Assembly (NCBI GenBank): GCA_964412815.1
Contig: CAYPQF010000026.1
Span: forward strand, 62,001 to 126,000
DNA length: 64,000 nt
Direction of reading: 5' to 3'
Source of the DNA: JAOAFZ01 sp964412815
GTDB taxonomy: Bacteria > Patescibacteriota > Microgenomatia > UBA1406 > GWC2-37-13
Position numbers and translations under genes: made by a program. Under the pieces are notes generated by a model. That model saw only the letters and a program-made list of their open reading frames with translations, was not told where the DNA came from and made no database searches. This document shows, in pieces, positions 60,717 through 64,000 of the stretch (its first letter is position 1; the number at the start of each line of letters is the position of its first letter).

Positions 60717-61417
60717 GGTTGGGATAAGAAATTACGTAACATCTGTGTACCGCCTTCGGTTGCAAACGACTCCGGATGGAACTGAATCCCCTCGATCGGA
60801 TACTCCGTATGACGCAGTCCCATAATCTCGGCGGCGCCGTTTGACACCTCACGCTTGAGCATAGCGGCATTGACCTGCTCCAGCTTTTTTTGATGATACG
60901 GAATATCGCGAATATCTGTCGTTACTTCCGGCTGTGGTTGCTGAGAAACGGTAGCGGTTATCTGTAAACACTTCGGCAATGACGCAGGTTCGGCCACCAG
61001 CGAATGGTATCTCATTACGGCTATGCCCTGTGGCAATCCGGTAAATAATCCCTTTGCGTCATGCAGAATCGTGCTCGTCTTGCCATGCATCGGCAGTTTT
61101 GCCCGAACAACCTTTCCACCAAAATAGTGCGCCATACCCTGCATCCCCAAACAGACACCCATCACCGGCACGGTTTTGCCGATCGTCGTCAGTACCTCGG
61201 CGCAGACACCAAAGTACGCCGGGTCGTCCGGACTGCCCGGTCCGGGTGAGATGATAATCCGGGTATAGCCTTTCTTTTTTATCTGGGAAACTGTTATCTG
61301 GTCATTGCGTACCACATCAAGCTGAAACCGCTTCATCTGCGATTTAAGAATCTCCCCAGTGTACTGGTACAGGTTGTAGGTAAACGAATCGTAATTGTCG
61401 ATAATCAGGATTTTCAT
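60713..61417 (-). CDS. trpG: Anthranilate synthase glutamine amidotransferase
   Basis: 234 aa from MKILIIDNYDSFTYNLYQY. ISPGPGSPDD, VPVMGVCLGMQGMAHYFGG with nucleophile Cys, and GIQFHPESFATEGG. About 30 residues longer than typical TrpG, with an insert after VTTDIRDIPYHQKK. An upstream ATG at 61510 lies across the hairpin region and is rejected. Confidence 0.95.
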   Translation of the reverse strand: MKILIIDNYDSFTYNLYQYTGEILKSQMKRFQLDVVRNDQITVSQIKKKGYTRIIISPGPGSPDDPAYFGVCAEVLTTIGKTVPVMGVCLGMQGMAHYFGGKVVRAKLPMHGKTSTILHDAKGLFTGLPQGIAVMRYHSLVAEPASLPKCLQITATVSQQPQPEVTTDIRDIPYHQKKLEQVNAAMLKREVSNGAAEIMGLRHTEYPIEGIQFHPESFATEGGTQMLRNFLSQP

Positions 61418-61446
61418 AATGGTATATATATCAGGGTTGTCTATCC

Positions 61447-61494
61447 CCTTTTTACTGCGCCTCTGCGCGCAGCGCAGCGAAGCATGTAAAAAGG
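61447..61494. repeat. Long inverted repeat between trpE and trpG
   Basis: CCTTTTTAC (61447-61455) pairs with GTAAAAAGG (61486-61494); inside it CTGCGC pairs with GCGCAG. The 116-nt gap has no gene. It could be an internal terminator or RNA-processing site separating trpE from trpGDCFBA. Confidence 0.6.
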
Positions 61495-61533
61495 CGGTCG
61501 ACGAACCCATATAAAATGCTAATTGAGAAGATG

Positions 61534-62889
61534 CTACTTCTCGAACTGTTTCATCACATCCGTGATCGCTCCCATCTTCCGTTGCACTTCGTCATATTCG
61601 TTTTCGGCTACAGAGTCATAAACCACCCCGCCGCTGGCCTGGGTATAGGCATACTCTCCATCAACAAATAAGGTCCGAATCGGAATCGCAAAGGTACAAT
61701 TGCCATTAAAACCAAAGTGACCCAGCGCTCCCCCGTACGGGCCACGCGCCGCTGGTTCATGACGGTCAATAATCTTCATGGATTCGATCTTCGGAGCACC
61801 GCTTAAGGTCCCGGCCGGGAAATTGGAGGCCAGCGCCGAGAACATGTCCTCCCCTTCCTTGAGAATGCCGGTAATCTCACTGGAGATATGCTGGACATGA
61901 CTATACTTCTTGATATCCATCAGGCTCTGGACTTTGACACTGCCAAATTCTGCTACCCGGCCAATATCATTCCGGTGTAGATCCACCAGCATATTGTGTT
62001 CGGCAATCTCTTTGGGGTCGTTCAGCAGCTGCCGTGCAAGTTGCAGATCTTCTTCCGGAGTTTTACCACGTCGGACTGTTCCGGCCAGCGGATATGTCTC
62101 CATCACTTTATCTGCCATCTTAAACAACAGCTCCGGACTGGCACCAATAATCTTTTTTTCGTTAAACCGGACATAGTACATAAATGGTGATGGGTTGAGT
62201 TTGCGTAACGCGCTGTAGATCGGCAGTGTATTCCCTTCGATGGTAAACTCCCGCTTAAACCCGACCTGGCACTGGAACGTGTTTCCCGCCCGGATCTCTT
62301 CTTTAGTCTGCTCAACAATCCGGGCATGTTCTGCTTGAGAGAGGGTGTCACCCGTGCAATGTACGAGCGGATCGTGCAGAGTCGTCTGTTGTTTCAAAAG
62401 CGGTGCAACCTCATTCAGCCGGCTGTCTTCGTAATAAAAGTAAAACAGCTCGTTGGTCATGGTATCGTGGACAAAGCCATCGGTATACACCCCGAACATC
62501 AACGGAGCAAACCGGTCATGCTGTTTGAGCTGTAGAGACGGTTCGAAGAACATCATTGCCTCATAACTCATGTATCCCACCAGTCCTCCGGCATAGTTGC
62601 GAGAGATCGTATCCTGCGGAATGAGCTCACGTAATGCATAATAAGGATTTTCAACCGGATAGGTGGTGCCATCAATAATCAGCGCATCGGCAGAGGCAGT
62701 AATGATATGTTTGGGTGCAAAACCGATAATGGAGTACCGTGCCAGATGGCCCTCGTTCCCGAGCGATTCCAACAGATAACAGGTATTGTACGCTTCGTGG
62801 ATCGCCTCAAAAAATTGATACAGATCAATATCCTCGGCAAATTTCCGGTAGGTTGGCTTCTTTCCGATCGTAAGTGGTGGCAGTTTCAT
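61534..62889 (-). CDS. trpE: Anthranilate synthase component I
   Basis: 451 aa from MKLPPLTIGKKPTYRKFAED. NPSPFMYYVRF, IIGASPELLFK, TYPLAGTVRRGKTPEED, LVDLHRNDIGRV, FPAGTLSGAPKIESM and the C-terminal YTQASGGVVYDSV are chorismate-binding motifs. An ATG 11 codons upstream lies inside the leader terminator, so the ATG at 62889, 6 nt after the U-tract, is used. First gene of the trp operon behind a T-box-like leader. Confidence 0.97.
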   Translation of the reverse strand: MKLPPLTIGKKPTYRKFAEDIDLYQFFEAIHEAYNTCYLLESLGNEGHLARYSIIGFAPKHIITASADALIIDGTTYPVENPYYALRELIPQDTISRNYAGGLVGYMSYEAMMFFEPSLQLKQHDRFAPLMFGVYTDGFVHDTMTNELFYFYYEDSRLNEVAPLLKQQTTLHDPLVHCTGDTLSQAEHARIVEQTKEEIRAGNTFQCQVGFKREFTIEGNTLPIYSALRKLNPSPFMYYVRFNEKKIIGASPELLFKMADKVMETYPLAGTVRRGKTPEEDLQLARQLLNDPKEIAEHNMLVDLHRNDIGRVAEFGSVKVQSLMDIKKYSHVQHISSEITGILKEGEDMFSALASNFPAGTLSGAPKIESMKIIDRHEPAARGPYGGALGHFGFNGNCTFAIPIRTLFVDGEYAYTQASGGVVYDSVAENEYDEVQRKMGAITDVMKQFEK

Positions 62890-62895
62890 AGGCAC

Positions 62896-63167
62896 AAAAA
62901 AAACCTCATCATTACCCATCATACACGAGGTGTATGGTGAGCAAGGACGAGGTCTTTCGTGGTGCCACCTTGCGATTGTTCACGCATTACTGCCTGAACC
63001 TTGGTAACTCTCTCTACTACTTAATTCGCGACAAGAGTCTGCACTGTGATAACGGAGTGCGTCCGGAGCTGGCTACTTTTTTTAGTGCGTTACCGCATCT
63101 AAAACCGGTTCACCAGTCAGCGTCGTCGGGCCCATTCTCCCGACTTATCCAGATGGAATGCTTTTCA
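62896..63167 (-). promoter_or_regulatory. T-box-like leader of the trp operon
   Basis: The T-box core AAGGTGGCACCACG (62971-62958 on the minus strand) is flanked so that GCAAGG (62973-62968) pairs with CCTTGC (62946-62941), leaving the TGGC bulge that would meet the tRNA 3' end. The competing terminator pairs ACCTCGTC (62953-62946) with GATGAGGT (62910-62903), then eight U (62903-62896). Upstream, CTGGATAA (63152-63145) pairs with TTATCACAG (63052-63044), enclosing a ~109-nt Stem I, and a hairpin at 62978-62999 fits Stem III. The specifier codon cannot be placed with certainty; several TGG exist. Confidence 0.8.
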
Positions 63168-63173
63168 AATACT

Positions 63174-63201
63174 ATAATAACAGACCATTTGCAGAATGCA
63201 A
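63174..63201 (-). promoter_or_regulatory. Promoter of the trp operon
   Basis: TTGCAT (63201-63196), 16 nt spacer, TATTAT (63179-63174) with TGT (extended -10). Predicts a leader of about 275-280 nt before trpE. Confidence 0.65.
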
Positions 63202-63239
63202 ACAGGAAACTGAGAGCTCTTGCTTGTTACTACGTAGGC

Positions 63240-63250
63240 TATAATAAAGT
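63240..63250 (+). promoter_or_regulatory. -10 box and leaderless start of the last gene
   Basis: TATAAT (63240-63245) followed by 5 nt and ATG at 63251. Divergent from the trp leader. Confidence 0.6.
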
Positions 63251-64000
63251 ATGAGCTTGGAGTTATCACACATCGGAAGGGAAGATCTAGCATTAACAGG
63301 TTTCGAAGCGAACATGAAACAACTGCTTCGTACCCTGGAAAAAAAAGGAACAGAATTACAGGCAGGCCCGTCGTTTGTTGTTTCAAGAGGCGATAAACCT
63401 TCTCTACAAGTAACTACTTTTGTTGACGGAAAGTACTATTATGTGATCGGCAGTGTTAACGGGCAGTTTGTGGGACGCCGCGTAGCAGAACGATCTGACA
63501 AAATGTTCAACATCGAGTTTAATGGACATATTCACATGTCACCTCAACATCCGGGCTTTTCTAATCAGTTGGAACAAGCATTTCATTATCTGCTCCAAAC
63601 CGTTGCCGATGCAGAACATAAAAAAGTAACGGTCTATGCAGAAAATCAGAACCGACGAGAGATGGAGCTCAGCGACTTGATGGGCGTACAGGATCAGGCA
63701 GCATTTGCAGCTGAACAGAAGCGCTGGCAGAGTATGTGGGGCGTGGATGGTAAACTCGGTTTTAAAAAAGTTCCTCTCAAAGAAAAAGGGTATAAAGATT
63801 TCAAACCGCGCAGATCAACTCCATTAAAAGCCCGCACCGAGGTTCATCTGTCTGTATCAGACATGCAGGAAAAAGGCAGAACACTCTCGGTACCTGTGGT
63901 TACGCAAGTTGTACCGCAGCCTGAGGTATCTGCAACCTTAACTCAAACCGAAGTGCAGTCATTACAGACTATGATTCAATCCGAACTCAACCCTCCTCCA
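63251..64000 (+). CDS. Unrecognised protein, N-terminal 250 residues
   Basis: The frame from MSLELSHIGREDLALTGFEA stays open to the window end. The first ~150 residues look like a compact alpha/beta domain (FVVSRGDKPSLQVTTFVDG, YYYVIGSVNGQFVGRR, FNIEFNGHIHMSPQHPGF, TVYAENQNRREMELSDLMG); thereafter the protein is basic and then Pro/Gln/Thr-rich (VPVVTQVVPQPEVSATL), probably a disordered linker. No family recognised. The -10 box 5 nt before the ATG supports the start. Confidence 0.7.
   Translation, partial: MSLELSHIGREDLALTGFEANMKQLLRTLEKKGTELQAGPSFVVSRGDKPSLQVTTFVDGKYYYVIGSVNGQFVGRRVAERSDKMFNIEFNGHIHMSPQHPGFSNQLEQAFHYLLQTVADAEHKKVTVYAENQNRREMELSDLMGVQDQAAFAAEQKRWQSMWGVDGKLGFKKVPLKEKGYKDFKPRRSTPLKARTEVHLSVSDMQEKGRTLSVPVVTQVVPQPEVSATLTQTEVQSLQTMIQSELNPPP

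Noticed and set aside
62890..63250. Trp-rich leader peptide for the trp operon
   Set aside because: No short frame with clustered TGG codons follows the promoter; the T-box features explain the leader better.
1..64000. UGA recoded as glycine, as in Gracilibacteria and SR1
   Set aside because: TGA ends well-defined genes (for example at 1525 and in the ilv leader peptide), and no conserved domain needs TGA to be read through.
1..64000. CRISPR arrays, insertion sequences, integrases or prophage genes
   Set aside because: No regularly spaced repeats of CRISPR size, no transposase or integrase motifs seen in any frame.

Overview
The window is a gene-dense, standard-code bacterial segment (TGA is used as a stop, for example at 1523-1525). 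No rRNA lies in the window, so the phylum cannot be fixed. The overall character suggests a small-genome lineage of the Candidate Phyla Radiation (Patescibacteria) type: very short intergenic gaps, an AlaRS lacking its C-terminal domain, SecA without the zinc-binding tail, an IMP dehydrogenase without CBS domains, and a Tad-type pilus locus with no secretin in view. Complete leucine, isoleucine/valine and tryptophan pathways would be unusual for such a lineage. Assignment is inference.

Layout. 1-5.3 kb: 3' end of ftsH, a kinase-like protein, a stand-alone 5'-3' exonuclease, a membrane protein, glmS, and convergent DNA glycosylase. 5.3-10.2 kb (minus): secA, two exported proteins, NAD(P)H-hydrate dehydratase. 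10.2-13.5 kb (plus): alaS, a tRNA-binding OB protein, a membrane DsbA-like protein and a strong terminator. 14.3-18.4 kb: tRNA-Glu, greA behind an attenuator-like terminator, a nucleotidyltransferase-like protein, a LysRS-HD fusion, a DUF3307-like protein. 18.5-27.2 kb: purine genes (adenosine deaminase-like, guaB, guaA, an ITPase/IMPDH-like fusion facing a second ITPase) and serS. 28.5-32.8 kb: serine genes (serC, serB-serA fusion) and leuB. 33-41 kb: Tad pilus locus, a methyltransferase-like gene, a secreted CHAP protein. 41-54.7 kb (minus): leuCD, ridA, ilvD, and the operon ilvE-ilvB-ilvN-leuA-ilvA-avtA-ilvC. 54.8-62.9 kb (minus): isoaspartyl peptidase-like gene and trpE-G-D-C-F-x-B-A. 63.25 kb to the end: an unrecognised open frame.

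The main discovery is regulation. The leucine operon and the ilv operon each begin with a short leader peptide rich in the end-product amino acids (MNTHINSLLLNLG and MNSVFALIIVLVLIP), followed by mutually exclusive antiterminator and terminator helices: textbook ribosome-mediated attenuation. Both peptides start about 6 nt after a -10 box, so they would be translated from leaderless transcripts. The trp operon instead has a T-box-type leader, and greA has a terminator in its leader.

A second theme is two translation-start styles. About ten ordinary genes place the ATG 5-8 nt after a -10 box with no Shine-Dalgarno sequence. Four very GC-rich singletons on the minus strand (13.6, 27.4, 28.0 and 43.7 kb) have Shine-Dalgarno-like sequences (perfect purine runs in three of them), different base composition and no recognisable function; one is split by an in-frame TAG. 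They look acquired or belong to a separate class of element.
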